The position numbers were made by a program, and so were the translations under genes. A stretch of DNA of 64,000 nt, from positions 1-64,000 of the forward strand of contig CALVQW010000004.1 of the NCBI GenBank assembly GCA_944358385.1, in the 5' to 3' direction. The notes below the pieces were generated by a model. That model worked only from the letters and a program-made list of their open reading frames with translations, ran no database searches and had not been told where the DNA came from. Position 1 is the stretch's first letter. Each line of letters begins with the position of its first letter. This DNA comes from an uncultured Clostridia bacterium. Lineage in GTDB: Bacteria; Bacillota; Clostridia; Christensenellales; CAG-917. This document shows positions 10,401 to 18,001 of this stretch, one piece after another.

Positions 10401-11155
10401 ACGGCGAGATAGTCCTCCCACGCCGCCTGCACTTCCGCATCCTCGAACTCCGCCTTGTCTATGGTGGTGAGGAAGGTGGTGTGACGGCAATGATCCGACC
10501 AATAGGTGTCGATCATCCTCACTTCCGTGAGAGTGGGATCGCGGTGTTCGGAGGCGAAATAGTCGCGGCAGAACCTGACGTCGTCCGCGTCCATCGCCAG
10601 CCCGTATTTCCCTACGAATGCGGCAAGTTCCTCCTCTCCCATCTTGATGAATCCGTGCAATATCTCGACGTCGTGCGGCGCGGGATACTCCGTCCTGAGG
10701 GTGTCGGGCAAAGCCTCGTCCGCCTCTCTGCACTCCACGGGATTGATGACGAATTTCTTTATCTTTTCCACATCGCTCGCGGTGAGATCGCCGTACAGCA
10801 CATAGAATTTTGCTGTGCGCACGGCGGGTTTCTCTCCTTGGGAGGCGAGCTGTATGCACTGCGCGGCGGAATCCGCGCGCTGGTCGAACTGTCCGGGCAG
10901 AGGTTCCACTCCGAACACGGCAGCCGCTCCCGCGCTTTCGAGACTGTCGCTCACGGTGTCGAGCTGCGGCTCAGAGAAAATGCAACGCTTGGCATATTCC
11001 AGCACGCCGCCGTCCACGCCCTCCACGTCATAGCGGTTGACCACTCTGACGCGCGTGAGTCCCTTCACTCCCAGCATCCCGACCGCCTCCGAAAACAGAG
11101 CGCGAGCCTCTGCCGCGAGTGCCTCTTTCTTCTCTACGAACAATCTGTTTACCAT
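7460..11155 (-). CDS. purL: Phosphoribosylformylglycinamidine synthase, single-chain
   Basis: Converts FGAR, ATP and glutamine to FGAM. The ~1231-residue protein is the large single-chain form that joins the PurS-like, synthetase and glutaminase parts: ATP-binding and AIR-synthase-like domains occupy the first ~950 residues (FKNETHNHPTEIEPFGGAAT, GAGGVSVAIGELADG), and a class I glutamine amidotransferase domain ends the protein (PGGFSGGDEPDGSG, catalytic Cys in AGICNGFQAL, ISHGEGRF). Many Firmicutes instead use separate PurS, PurQ and PurL. The ATG at 11155 follows GGAGGG; an in-frame ATG 27 bases upstream has weaker support. Confidence 0.96.
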   Translation of the reverse strand: MVNRLFVEKKEALAAEARALFSEAVGMLGVKGLTRVRVVNRYDVEGVDGGVLEYAKRCIFSEPQLDTVSDSLESAGAAAVFGVEPLPGQFDQRADSAAQCIQLASQGEKPAVRTAKFYVLYGDLTASDVEKIKKFVINPVECREADEALPDTLRTEYPAPHDVEILHGFIKMGEEELAAFVGKYGLAMDADDVRFCRDYFASEHRDPTLTEVRMIDTYWSDHCRHTTFLTTIDKAEFEDAEVQAAWEDYLAVRAKLGRTEKPVNLMDIATIAAKMLRKEGKLENLDVSDEINACTVKIKVDVDGKEEDWLLLFKNETHNHPTEIEPFGGAATCIGGAIRDPLSGRAYVYSAMRVTGAGDPLTPIEDTIPGKLPQKKIVTTAAAGYSSYGNQIGLATGIVDEIYHAGYVAKRLEIGAVTGAVPARNVVRETPAPGDVVILLGGRTGRDGCGGATGSSKAHSAQSLSTCGAEVQKGNAPEERKLQRLFRNPNASLLIKRCNDFGAGGVSVAIGELADGLSIDLNAVPKKYEGLDGTELAISESQERMAVVVAPGDAKKFIDLAYAENLEATVVAVVTEEPRLRMQWNGKTIVDISREFLNSNGAEKHATARQVKAGSLRKDIPADFAAGMKALVSDLNVCSKRGLSERFDSTIGAGTVMMPFGGKNQLTPIQCMVNKISVEKAETDTCSLMSWGFNPYISEKSPFHGAYLAVVESVAKLVAAGASTEEVYLTFQEYFEKPMGRAERWGKPLAALLGAYRAQRDLGMGAIGGKDSMSGTFEHIDVPPTLVSFAVATAKCGDAVSPEFKRAGSEVRLIECEYGEDCLPKAESLFANAKVVHDLMREGKVLSAYTPTYGGVAEAVFKCGIGNGFGFAFADGMTLEDVFGYKYGAFLIECAEGVTAGRLAGTVTEEKVFSFGGESVSAEELSAAYENKLESVYTCNIAQGGGDIPKASYTCGAAAKSGRKFAAPKMLIPVFPGTNCEYDTAKAARRAGLEPEIFVINNLSPASVAESAAEFAKRVGQSQIVFIPGGFSGGDEPDGSGKFITSFFRGGKVTDAVRDLLKHRDGLMAGICNGFQALIKLGLVTVGDIVDAEEDAPTLTYNKIARHQSKIVRTRVCSDLSPWLSLMKVGDVVNVPISHGEGRFMATPEWLERLAKNGQIATQYVDLSGEPTYDIAFNPNGSDMAVEGITSPDGRVLGKMGHSERVDAGLYLNVPGNYDIRLFESAANYFA

Positions 11156-11211
11156 GATCCCTCCGTCGCGCTTATCGCACAAACCGATGTTTATCTTTCA
11201 AAAACGCACCT

Positions 11212-12483
11212 TCAACTGCGTTTTGCCGCGAGTGCCCTCGCGCCGATGTCCTTGCGGAAGAACTCTCCCTCGAATGTCACTTTCCCGCTCTCGCGGTAAG
11301 CCGCGTCCACCGCTTCTTTCAGGGTGTCGGCGACTGCCGTGACGCCCAGCACTCTGCCGCCCGATGTGAGCAGCTTGCCGTCAACGAGCTTCGCGCCCGC
11401 GATGTAAAGCTCCGCATCGAGCGTCCCCTTCACCGTGATCGGGAAGCCCGTGGCGTACTTTTCGGGATAGCCCGACGACGCTTTTACCAGACAGCAGGAG
11501 GCTTTGTCCGAGAAGCGCACTTCCGTCTCTTTCAGTCTCCCCTCCGTGCAGGCGAGCATGATGTCCAGAAGGTCGCTTTCGAGAAGGGGCAGCACCGCCT
11601 GAGTCTCCGGATCGCCGAACCTGCAATTATACTCGATCACCTTAGGTCCGTCGGGAGTGAGCATCAGCCCGAAATAGAGACAGCCGCGGAAGATGCGTCC
11701 CTCCGCCCGCATTGCGCGCACGGTGGGAAGGAATATCCTCTCCATGCACTCCCGCGCGATGTCCTCGGTGTAATAGGGGTTGGGAGCGATGACGCCCATC
11801 CCCCCCGTGTTCAGCCCCTTGTCACCGTCGAGGGCGCGCTTGTGGTCCATGGACGACACCATGGGGACGACGGTTTCGCCGTCCGTGAAGGAGAGGACGG
11901 ACACTTCGGGACCGGTCAGAAATTCCTCTATGACCACGCGGCTGCCGCTCGCGCCGAACTTGCCGTCCAGCATCATGGAACGCACGGCGGCTTTCGCCTC
12001 TGCCCTGCTTTCCGCAATGATGACGCCCTTGCCCAGCGCAAGCCCGTCCGCCTTGACGACGATGTTGCCCTCGGGAAGGGAGTCGATATACTCCTCCGCC
12101 GCACTCTCCTCCTCAAAGGTCTCGTAACGCGCGGTGGGGATGCCGTACTTCTTCATCAACTGCTTTGCAAAAGCCTTGCTGCCCTCTATGATGGCGGCGT
12201 TCGCGCGAGGACCGAAGCAGGGAACGCCCTCCCTTTCCAGCGCATCGACCGCACCCAGCACGAGGGGATCGTCTGGCGCGACCACGGCGTAATCAATGCC
12301 GTTGTCCTTTGCAAACCTCGCTATGCCTTCGATGTCCTTCGCGCCTATGTCCACGCACACGGCATCTGCGGCGATGCCGCCGTTGCCTGGAAGCGCGTAG
12401 ATGACTTCCGCCTTGGGATTTTTTTTCAGAGCTTTGATGATGGCGTGTTCCCTTCCGCCCGAACCGACCACAAGAATTTTCAT
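11212..12483 (-). CDS. purD: Phosphoribosylamine-glycine ligase (GAR synthetase)
   Basis: Joins phosphoribosylamine and glycine with ATP, the second step of purine synthesis. The 423-residue protein shows the N-terminal GSGGREHAI motif, the ATP-grasp core (VVKADGLALGKGVIIAES, VVIEEFLTGPEVSVLSFTDG) and the family motif RFGDPETQAVLPLL. The ATG at 12483 follows GAGGTG. The stop of the upstream transformylase gene lies nine bases away, consistent with one operon. Confidence 0.96.
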   Translation of the reverse strand: MKILVVGSGGREHAIIKALKKNPKAEVIYALPGNGGIAADAVCVDIGAKDIEGIARFAKDNGIDYAVVAPDDPLVLGAVDALEREGVPCFGPRANAAIIEGSKAFAKQLMKKYGIPTARYETFEEESAAEEYIDSLPEGNIVVKADGLALGKGVIIAESRAEAKAAVRSMMLDGKFGASGSRVVIEEFLTGPEVSVLSFTDGETVVPMVSSMDHKRALDGDKGLNTGGMGVIAPNPYYTEDIARECMERIFLPTVRAMRAEGRIFRGCLYFGLMLTPDGPKVIEYNCRFGDPETQAVLPLLESDLLDIMLACTEGRLKETEVRFSDKASCCLVKASSGYPEKYATGFPITVKGTLDAELYIAGAKLVDGKLLTSGGRVLGVTAVADTLKEAVDAAYRESGKVTFEGEFFRKDIGARALAAKRS

Positions 12484-12491
12484 TTCACACC

Positions 12492-13673
12492 TCAATGATG
12501 GAAGAGCCTCATGCCCGTGAACGCCATGGCGATGCCGAGCTTGTTGCAGGTGTCGATGACGAGGTCGTCTCTCACCGAGCCGCCGGGTTCAGCCACAAAG
12601 GACACGCCGCTCTTTTTCGCGCGGAGGATGTTGTCGTCAAAGGGGAAGAAGGCATCCGAGCCGAGGGACACGCCCGTGAGGGTGTCGAGATATGCTCTCT
12701 TTTCCTCTCTCGTGAACTCCTCGGGACGGACGGCGAAATACTTTCTCCACACGTCCTCGCCGATGACGTCCTCGCTCTCATCCGAGAGATAAATGTCGAT
12801 GATGTTGTTCTTTTCCGGTCTGCCCACACCCTCCGCGAATTGCAGAGAAAGCACTTTATCGTGCTGTCTGAGCTGCCAGAGATCCGCTTTCTGTCCGGCA
12901 AGGCGGGTGCAGTGTATCCTGGACTGCTGTCCCGCGCCCACGCCGATCGCCTGTCCGTCCACGGCGTACGCCACGGAATTGGACTGCGTATATTTCAGGG
13001 TGATGAGCGCGACGATGAGGTCGGTCTCCGCATCGCGGGGGATCTTTTTCTCCGTCACAACGTTGCTAAGAAGCGCGCGGTCTATCTTAAAATCGTTCCT
13101 GCCCTGCTCGAAGGTCACGCCGAACACTTGCTTGCGCTCGACGGGATCGGGGACGTAGAGAGGATCTACCTTCACGATGTTGTAGCCGCCCTTGCGTTTG
13201 GCTTTGAGGATGTCCAACGCCTCCTTGGTGTAGGCGGGGGCGATGACGCCGTCAGAGACCTCGCGGGAGATGATCTTTGCGCAGGTGGCGTCACACTCAT
13301 CCGAGAGCGCGATCCAGTCGCCGAAGGAGGACATCCTGTCCGTGCCGCGCGCCCTTGCGTATGCGCAGGCGACGGGGCTGTCATCCAAGCCCGCGATGTC
13401 GTCCACGAAGCAAGCCTTTTTCAGCCTGTCGCCGAGAGGTCTGCCCAGAGCCGCCGAAGTGGGACTGACGTGCTTGAAGGAAGTCGCCGCACACTCGCCC
13501 GTCGCCTCTTTCAGCTCCTTGACGAGCTGCCAGCTGTTGAAGGCGTCCAGAAAATTGATGTATCCCGGTCTGCCGTTCAGGATCTCGACGGGAAGATCCG
13601 CGCCGTTGTGCATGAAAATGCGCGCGGGTTTCTGATTGGGATTGCAGCCGTATTTGAGTTCAAATTCCTTCAT
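12492..13673 (-). CDS. purH: Stand-alone AICAR transformylase (PurH C-terminal domain only)
   Basis: Transfers a formyl group from 10-formyl-THF to AICAR, giving FAICAR. The 393 residues correspond to the transformylase part of PurH (LKYGCNPNQKPARIF at the start, the SFKHVSPTSAALG motif with the catalytic Lys-His pair, and SDAFFPFDDNI and EPGGSVRDD near the end). The N-terminal IMP cyclohydrolase (MGS-like) domain of ordinary bifunctional PurH, about 200 residues, is absent. A separate PurO-type cyclohydrolase is encoded directly upstream, so the missing activity is supplied in trans. The KHVSP form resembles the eukaryotic enzyme more than the usual bacterial KHANPCG form. Confidence 0.93.
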   Translation of the reverse strand: MKEFELKYGCNPNQKPARIFMHNGADLPVEILNGRPGYINFLDAFNSWQLVKELKEATGECAATSFKHVSPTSAALGRPLGDRLKKACFVDDIAGLDDSPVACAYARARGTDRMSSFGDWIALSDECDATCAKIISREVSDGVIAPAYTKEALDILKAKRKGGYNIVKVDPLYVPDPVERKQVFGVTFEQGRNDFKIDRALLSNVVTEKKIPRDAETDLIVALITLKYTQSNSVAYAVDGQAIGVGAGQQSRIHCTRLAGQKADLWQLRQHDKVLSLQFAEGVGRPEKNNIIDIYLSDESEDVIGEDVWRKYFAVRPEEFTREEKRAYLDTLTGVSLGSDAFFPFDDNILRAKKSGVSFVAEPGGSVRDDLVIDTCNKLGIAMAFTGMRLFHH

Positions 13674-13682
13674 GATAGCTCC

Positions 13683-14402
13683 TTAACCGATGTGCTTGTT
13701 GAAGAGTCTGGTCTTGACTCTGAGAGTTTTGAGGTCGATGAAACCGACGTAGAGCGCGATCTTGTTGGCGGCGTTGAGGCTGTTCCACAGTCCGTCCGCA
13801 AACGCGTCGAGGTCGGAAGGCACAGCCACCCTTTCGGGTTCGCCCGTAAAGGTGGGGATGGGGTTACCGTCCGAGTTGTAGGTGTGGATGAAATGTCCCA
13901 GCCCGTCCAAAGGCTCGTAGGAGAAGGTGTAACGGTTGCACGCACTGCCCTGCCCGTCCGCGCTTTTCAGGATGGAGAGCTTGTAGCGGAACTTGTTTTC
14001 CAGGTCGATGAGACCGCTTATGCGGGGGGTGAAATTGGGGGCATCGGGTTCGAACTCGCGCTTTTCGAGCGCGTTCTCGAAGCTGTCGCCCGCAAGCAGA
14101 GCCGCCTCCACGGTGTCCGTCTGGTCGCCGTTGGTGACGATCCACTTGTTCCACACCCTTTTTACGGGGGAATAGATGATGAGAGAAGGATCCTCCACCT
14201 TGCTCTCGTCGTAGGGATAGATGACGAGTTCGTTCTCCTTTTCCACGAAAACGCGGTTGCGGCTGTTCTCGCTCCTGCCCATGATGAAGTAGGCGAAAGC
14301 GGCGTTCCTGCCGTCCGCGGTCTTGCCGATGATGATGCCCCTGCCGGGATAGGTGTTGCCTGCGAGCAGCGCGCAGGGATCGTTGATGTCGTAAATGCTC
14401 AT
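13683..14402 (-). CDS. purO: PurO-type IMP cyclohydrolase
   Basis: Closes FAICAR to IMP, the last step of de novo purine synthesis. The 239-residue protein belongs to the IMP cyclohydrolase family first described in archaea (PurO), recognisable by NTYPGRGIIIGKTADGR, the segment MGRSENSRNRVF and NRYTFSYEPLDGLGHFIHTY. It has no similarity in layout to the MGS-like domain of PurH. It sits directly upstream of the cyclohydrolase-less purH. The ATG at 14402 follows AGGAG at good spacing; the upstream purN stop is 11 bases away. Confidence 0.9.
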   Translation of the reverse strand: MSIYDINDPCALLAGNTYPGRGIIIGKTADGRNAAFAYFIMGRSENSRNRVFVEKENELVIYPYDESKVEDPSLIIYSPVKRVWNKWIVTNGDQTDTVEAALLAGDSFENALEKREFEPDAPNFTPRISGLIDLENKFRYKLSILKSADGQGSACNRYTFSYEPLDGLGHFIHTYNSDGNPIPTFTGEPERVAVPSDLDAFADGLWNSLNAANKIALYVGFIDLKTLRVKTRLFNKHIG

Positions 14403-14412
14403 TTTGTTTCTC

Positions 14413-15033
14413 CTATGCATTGGCGGCGCGTTCTTTTGCTATCCTCTCCGCGGTGAGTTCCACCGCGCGGGGAAGCAGCTTCCACTCCGCCTCTTCCATG
14501 ACTCGTCTTTGCAGCGTTTCGGGGGTGTCGCCCTCTCGGACCGCCACTTCCTTTTGGAATATGATCCTGCCGCCGTCGGGGATCTCGTTGACGTAATGCA
14601 CCGTGGCACCCGTCACCTTCTCGCCCGCGGCAAGCACGGCTTCATGCACCCTCAGCCCGTAAAAGCCCTTGCCGCAGAACTTGGGTATGAGGGAGGGATG
14701 CACGTTGATGATGCGCTCGGGGTAGCGGGACGTGAAACTCGCGGAAAGTATGCTCATAAACCCCGCCAGCACGATTATCTCCGCGCCCACGCTCTCTATC
14801 GCGTCCTCTATCTTCTTCTCGAACTCCTGCTGCGAAACGCAGCTCCTGCGCTCCGCGACGAAGGCGGCGACTCCCGCTCTTTTTGCACGTTCGAGCGCGT
14901 AAGCGTCCGCTCTCGACGAGATGACTGCCTTCACCTCGGCGTGAGGGAGTTCCCCTCTCTTCTGTGCGTCGAGGATGGCTTGCAGGTTGGTCCCGCCTCC
15001 CGACACCAGCACGGCTACCGCGATCTTATCCAT
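14413..15033 (-). CDS. purN: Phosphoribosylglycinamide formyltransferase (GAR transformylase)
   Basis: Transfers formyl from 10-formyl-THF to GAR. The 206-residue protein shows VLVSGGGTNLQAILDA at the N-terminus, the substrate loop LAGFMSILSASF, the catalytic motif NVHPSLIPKFCGKGFYG and the Asp-containing DGGRIIFQKEV. In place of the usual HxVxxxxD the segment GATVHYVNEIPDGG keeps the Asp. Length is normal. It lies between purM and purO in the operon. Confidence 0.96.
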   Translation of the reverse strand: MDKIAVAVLVSGGGTNLQAILDAQKRGELPHAEVKAVISSRADAYALERAKRAGVAAFVAERRSCVSQQEFEKKIEDAIESVGAEIIVLAGFMSILSASFTSRYPERIINVHPSLIPKFCGKGFYGLRVHEAVLAAGEKVTGATVHYVNEIPDGGRIIFQKEVAVREGDTPETLQRRVMEEAEWKLLPRAVELTAERIAKERAANA

Positions 15034-15039
15034 ACCGCC

Positions 15040-16074
15040 TCACGCAAACACGACGCCGTCCTCGGAGGGAACGATCTCCCCGATGACGTAGGCGTCCTCA
15101 CCCGCGGCTTTGAGCACGGAGAGAGCCTTCTCGGCGTCCTCCGCAGCCACGACCACGCTCATGCCCACGCCCATGTTGAAGGTGTTGAACATGTCACGCT
15201 CCGGGATGCCGCCCTCTTTTGCGATGAGGTCGAACACGGGCAGCACTCTGAGTGCGGAACGCGTGATCTTCGCGCCCAACCCCTTGGGGATGCTGCGCGG
15301 GATGTTCTCGTAAAAGCCGCCGCCCGTGATGTGGGAGACCGCCTTCACCTTCACTGCCTCGAAGAGCGCGAGCATGGGTTTGACGTAGATCTTGGTGGGG
15401 GTGAGCAAGGTCTCGCCGAGGCTTTTGCCTCCGAGTTCCGCGACGGGAGAGGTGACATCCTTCCCCTCGAACACCTTTCTCACCAGCGAAAAACCGTTGG
15501 AGTGTACGCCGGACGACGGCAGCGCGATGACCGCGTCCCCCGCCTTGACGGAGGAGTTGTCCAGCACTTTGGCGCGGTCCACCACGCCCACGGCGAACCC
15601 GGCAAGGTCATATTCCTCCTCCGGGTAAAACCCCGGCATCTCCGCCGTCTCGCCGCCTATGAGTGCCGCACCCGCCTGCACGCAGCCCTCCGCCACTCCC
15701 GCCACTATGGACGCGATGCGCTCGGGCACGTTTCTGCCGCAGGCGATGTAATCCAGGAAAAAGAGGGGCTTCGCGCCACAGCAGATGACGTCATTGACGC
15801 ACATCGCCACGCAGTCGATGCCTATGGTGTCATGCTTTTGCAGCATGAATGCGTATTTGAGCTTGGTACCCACTCCGTCCGTACCGCTGACGAGGACGGG
15901 GCGAGTCATGCCCGTAAGATCGAGTTCGAAAAGACCGCCGAAGCCGCCGATGTCGCTCGCAGCCCCCGCCGTGACGGTGCGAGCGATGTGCTTTTTCATC
16001 AGCTCCACCGCCTTATAACCGGCGGTGATGTCCACTCCCGCCTGCTTGTAGCTCTCGCTGTAAGATTTTTCCAT
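15040..16074 (-). CDS. purM: Phosphoribosylformylglycinamidine cyclo-ligase (AIR synthetase)
   Basis: Closes FGAM to AIR with ATP. The 344-residue protein has the start [20 protein letters not shown], the ATP-binding [51 protein letters not shown] and the [13 protein letters not shown] motif of PurM. Length is normal. The gap to the upstream purE stop is one base, so the two are probably co-translated. Confidence 0.97.
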   Translation of the reverse strand: MEKSYSESYKQAGVDITAGYKAVELMKKHIARTVTAGAASDIGGFGGLFELDLTGMTRPVLVSGTDGVGTKLKYAFMLQKHDTIGIDCVAMCVNDVICCGAKPLFFLDYIACGRNVPERIASIVAGVAEGCVQAGAALIGGETAEMPGFYPEEEYDLAGFAVGVVDRAKVLDNSSVKAGDAVIALPSSGVHSNGFSLVRKVFEGKDVTSPVAELGGKSLGETLLTPTKIYVKPMLALFEAVKVKAVSHITGGGFYENIPRSIPKGLGAKITRSALRVLPVFDLIAKEGGIPERDMFNTFNMGVGMSVVVAAEDAEKALSVLKAAGEDAYVIGEIVPSEDGVVFA

Positions 16075-16075
16075 A

Positions 16076-16579
16076 TCAGCCTCTCATCGCCGCGATCTTT
16101 TCTTCGAGGGCGGCGTCCTTAGCAAGCACTTTCGCGCTGTCCGCCGCGCGTTTGGCTTTGAGTTTGCCGGCAAGTCCGGGTTCGGACACGGCAAGGATCT
16201 CAATTGCGAGCAAGCCCGCATTCACCGCGCCGTCTATCCCCACCGTGGCGACGGGGATGCCGGGAGGCATCTGCACCGTGGAAAGCAAGGCGTCCAAGCC
16301 GTCCAAAGCCGCCGCTTTGACGGGGATGCCGATGACGGGAAGCGTGGTGGACGCGGCGATCGCGCCCGCAAGGTGCGCCGCCATTCCCGCCGCCGCTATG
16401 ATGACTCCGAAACCGTTCGCCTCCGCGCTCTCCGCAAAAGCCTTCGCCTCGGCGGGGGTGCGGTGGGCGGAATAGACGTGCGCCTCGCACTCCACTCCGA
16501 AGGAACGGACGGTGTCGATGGCTTTGCCCACGACGGGCAGGTCGCTGTCGCTGCCCATGATGACCGCAATTTTCTTCAT
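16076..16579 (-). CDS. purE: N5-carboxyaminoimidazole ribonucleotide mutase (AIR carboxylase subunit PurE)
   Basis: Converts N5-CAIR to CAIR. The 167-residue protein has the motifs [23 protein letters not shown] and [15 protein letters not shown] of class I PurE. No purK is present in the window. It is the first structural gene of the purine operon. The ATG at 16579 follows GGAGGAGAG. Upstream lie an intrinsic terminator and a strong promoter, so expression probably depends on read-through of the leader. Confidence 0.96.
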   Translation of the reverse strand: MKKIAVIMGSDSDLPVVGKAIDTVRSFGVECEAHVYSAHRTPAEAKAFAESAEANGFGVIIAAAGMAAHLAGAIAASTTLPVIGIPVKAAALDGLDALLSTVQMPPGIPVATVGIDGAVNAGLLAIEILAVSEPGLAGKLKAKRAADSAKVLAKDAALEEKIAAMRG

Positions 16580-16620
16580 ACTCTCCTCCTCCGCGCGGCA
16601 CTCACCGTGCGGGAACTTGT

Positions 16621-16651
16621 AAAAAAGGCAGTCTGCTCACGCAAAACTGCC
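16621..16651 (-). terminator. Leader terminator (attenuator) before purE
   Basis: Minus-strand stem GGCAGT / ACTGCC (16646-16651 and 16627-16632) with an inner TGC-GTGA-GCA helix, followed by six T residues (16621-16626). It lies about 42 bases before the purE ATG and downstream of the operon promoter, which is the layout of transcription attenuation. Confidence 0.75.
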
Positions 16652-16659
16652 GTAGATGC

Positions 16660-16761
16660 TCATTTGACATGCGGACGCAAAATCCCCGCGCGCGCCTGCT
16701 CCCGCAGGAAACGGGACACGCTGTGATCTTTTACGAAAACCGCGCCGCACTTAATTTGCAT
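16660..16761 (-). CDS. Possible 33-residue leader peptide of the purine operon
   Basis: The frame MQIKCGAVFVKDHSVSRFLR... ends with TGA at 16660-16662. Its ATG coincides with the predicted transcription start (six bases after the TATTAT box), so it would be translated as a leaderless message. It stops eight bases before the terminator stem, where a ribosome could influence folding. It has no recognisable family and no run of one amino acid. It could be chance. Confidence 0.3.
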   Translation of the reverse strand: MQIKCGAVFVKDHSVSRFLREQARAGILRPHVK

Positions 16762-16767
16762 GGTCTA

Positions 16768-16796
16768 ATAATACACTATAGAAAATGCGATGTCAA
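16768..16796 (-). promoter_or_regulatory. Purine operon promoter
   Basis: Minus strand TTGACA (16791-16796), 17-base spacer, TATTAT (16768-16773): a near-consensus sigma-A promoter reading into the purE leader. Confidence 0.8.
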
Positions 16797-16930
16797 AAAA
16801 TTGAATGCCCTTTTTCAAACTTTTGAGCATACAATTTGAACATATTGTATATCACACGCGCGCGAACACTACATGATGTATCTGCGTCACGCACTCATCG
16901 CACTTCCGGACGGCGTCACGTCGGGGAAAG

Positions 16931-17569
16931 TCAGTCTCCGCCCTTCAGTCTCACTCCGCAGGACTCGCAGAACTTCGCGCCCTCGCTCGTCACCGGCGCG
17001 CCGCAGGAGGGACAATGCCGCGGGGTGGCGTCCGCCTGCTCTTTTGCCATGCCGAGAGCGGCGGCTTCGGGAAGTGCGAGCGTCAGGAACTCGACGTACA
17101 TCTTTTTCGCGTCCTCCTCCGTGAGGGAGAGCGAACGCTTTGCCACCACTTCGCCAACGATCTCATAATCGGGGATGGCTCCGCCCGCGACGATCGCACC
17201 GACGGTGATCTTCATGGCTTCGAACGCCTGCACCGTCTGCTGCGGAGCGAGAGAGGCTATGACCGTGGCGTCCTTTGCCGCGATCCTGTCCGCTATGGCA
17301 CACAGCTGCGCATACCGCGTCCTTGTAACGAGAATGAGGGGGATGGTGACCGCGCACGCGCCGAACACCGCAAACGGGATAAAGATATATTGCATGCGGG
17401 AGCCGTATCCCCTGCCCGCAACGGCGGAGAGCGCGATGAAAGCGGCGAACGCCGCGACGATCATCAGCGCGACCGCAACGAGCAACACCGTGAGCAGCCT
17501 CTTTTTCACCCTCACGTTGCCGCATTTCGAAACCGCTCCGAACGAACCTGTCACTATCTGCATCTTCAT
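16931..17569 (-). CDS. Membrane protein with C-terminal zinc ribbon
   Basis: A 212-residue protein of unknown function. Two hydrophobic helices lie at about residues 24-50 (LLTVLLVAVALMIVAAFAAF) and 62-82 (IFIPFAVFGACAVTIPLIL). A cytoplasmic-looking alpha/beta region follows, and the last ~30 residues form a zinc ribbon (CPSC ... CESC). It has its own promoter (TTGCAA-17-TAATAT) and an AGGAG site upstream of the ATG at 17569. The gene precedes the purine leader on the same strand with no clear terminator between them, so read-through is possible. Confidence 0.75.
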   Translation of the reverse strand: MKMQIVTGSFGAVSKCGNVRVKKRLLTVLLVAVALMIVAAFAAFIALSAVAGRGYGSRMQYIFIPFAVFGACAVTIPLILVTRTRYAQLCAIADRIAAKDATVIASLAPQQTVQAFEAMKITVGAIVAGGAIPDYEIVGEVVAKRSLSLTEEDAKKMYVEFLTLALPEAAALGMAKEQADATPRHCPSCGAPVTSEGAKFCESCGVRLKGGD

Positions 17570-17590
17570 ATCATCAGCACTCCTTATACC

Positions 17591-17619
17591 ATATTACCAC
17601 GCAAAGGGCTGTATTGCAA
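17591..17619 (-). promoter_or_regulatory. Promoter of the zinc-ribbon membrane protein
   Basis: Minus strand TTGCAA (17614-17619), 17-base spacer, TAATAT (17591-17596), followed by AGGAG and the start codon at 17569. Confidence 0.6.
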
Positions 17620-17638
17620 CACGGTGAACATTCTCCCG

Positions 17639-17667
17639 TTGATTTTTTACTCCCATGGTGCTATAAT
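17639..17667 (+). promoter_or_regulatory. Leaderless promoter of the XRE regulator
   Basis: TTGATT (17639-17644), 17-base spacer, TATAAT (17662-17667). The gene's ATG begins at 17674, six bases after the -10 box, so the predicted transcription start is the A of ATG. No ribosome binding site can fit. Confidence 0.75.
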
Positions 17668-17673
17668 GATCGT

Positions 17674-17901
17674 ATGGCATACATCGACAACGTACAGATC
17701 CAGGTGGCGGCGCGCATAAAGGAACTGATGAGGGAGAACAGTCTCACTCAGGTCGCGCTCGCGGAAAAAGTGGGGATAAGGCAGAACACGATCAGCGCGT
17801 GGCTGCTCGGCAAAAAAGAGCCGAGCATAAGGAGCATGTGGCTGCTTGCGGACTATTTCAACGTGGACATCGACTATCTCGTGGGCAGAAAAGACTACTG
17901 A
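17674..17901 (+). CDS. Small XRE-family HTH regulator
   Basis: A 75-residue protein that is essentially one Cro/C1-type helix-turn-helix: ARIKELMRENSLTQVALAEK, the recognition helix region RQNTISAWLLGKKEPS and the typical ending LADYFNVDIDYLVGRKDY. It presumably binds DNA as a dimer. The ATG at 17674 is preferred because a perfect -10 box sits six bases upstream, implying a leaderless mRNA. It stands alone between the divergent zinc-ribbon gene and a lipoprotein esterase; its targets are unknown. Confidence 0.85.
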   Translation: MAYIDNVQIQVAARIKELMRENSLTQVALAEKVGIRQNTISAWLLGKKEPSIRSMWLLADYFNVDIDYLVGRKDY

Positions 17902-18001
17902 TGTATCGTTTTCAAGAGACATTTTTCCCGCTTATTGCATTCACGGACGCGAAGTAATATAATTGAATCGGCTTAGGGGATCGGCGAACGGCAGGCAGAC
18001 C

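Larger units (their letters stand above)
16580..16761 (-). other. Structured leader of the purine operon
   Basis: The 182-base transcript leader between the predicted start site (about 16761) and purE. It contains a small hairpin CCTGC-GGGA-GCAGG (16695-16708, a GNRA-type loop) and then a full intrinsic terminator (16621-16651). A 33-codon frame runs through it. I could not match the leader to the guanine, ZTP, PRPP or T-box consensus. It is either a leader-peptide attenuator or an unrecognised riboswitch. Confidence 0.5.

Noticed and set aside
7550-11299. A 1249-codon plus-strand frame opposite purL, and similar long frames opposite ftsK (41194-45432), pnp (49268-51433), relA (58241-60400) and recJ (60928-62817)
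   Set aside because: These are antisense shadows caused by GC-rich third positions in real genes; they are His/Arg/Val-rich, have no family motif and no ribosome binding site.
16580-16761. Guanine, ZTP or PRPP riboswitch in the purine leader
   Set aside because: The conserved loop and junction sequences of these classes could not be found; only the terminator and a small hairpin are visible.
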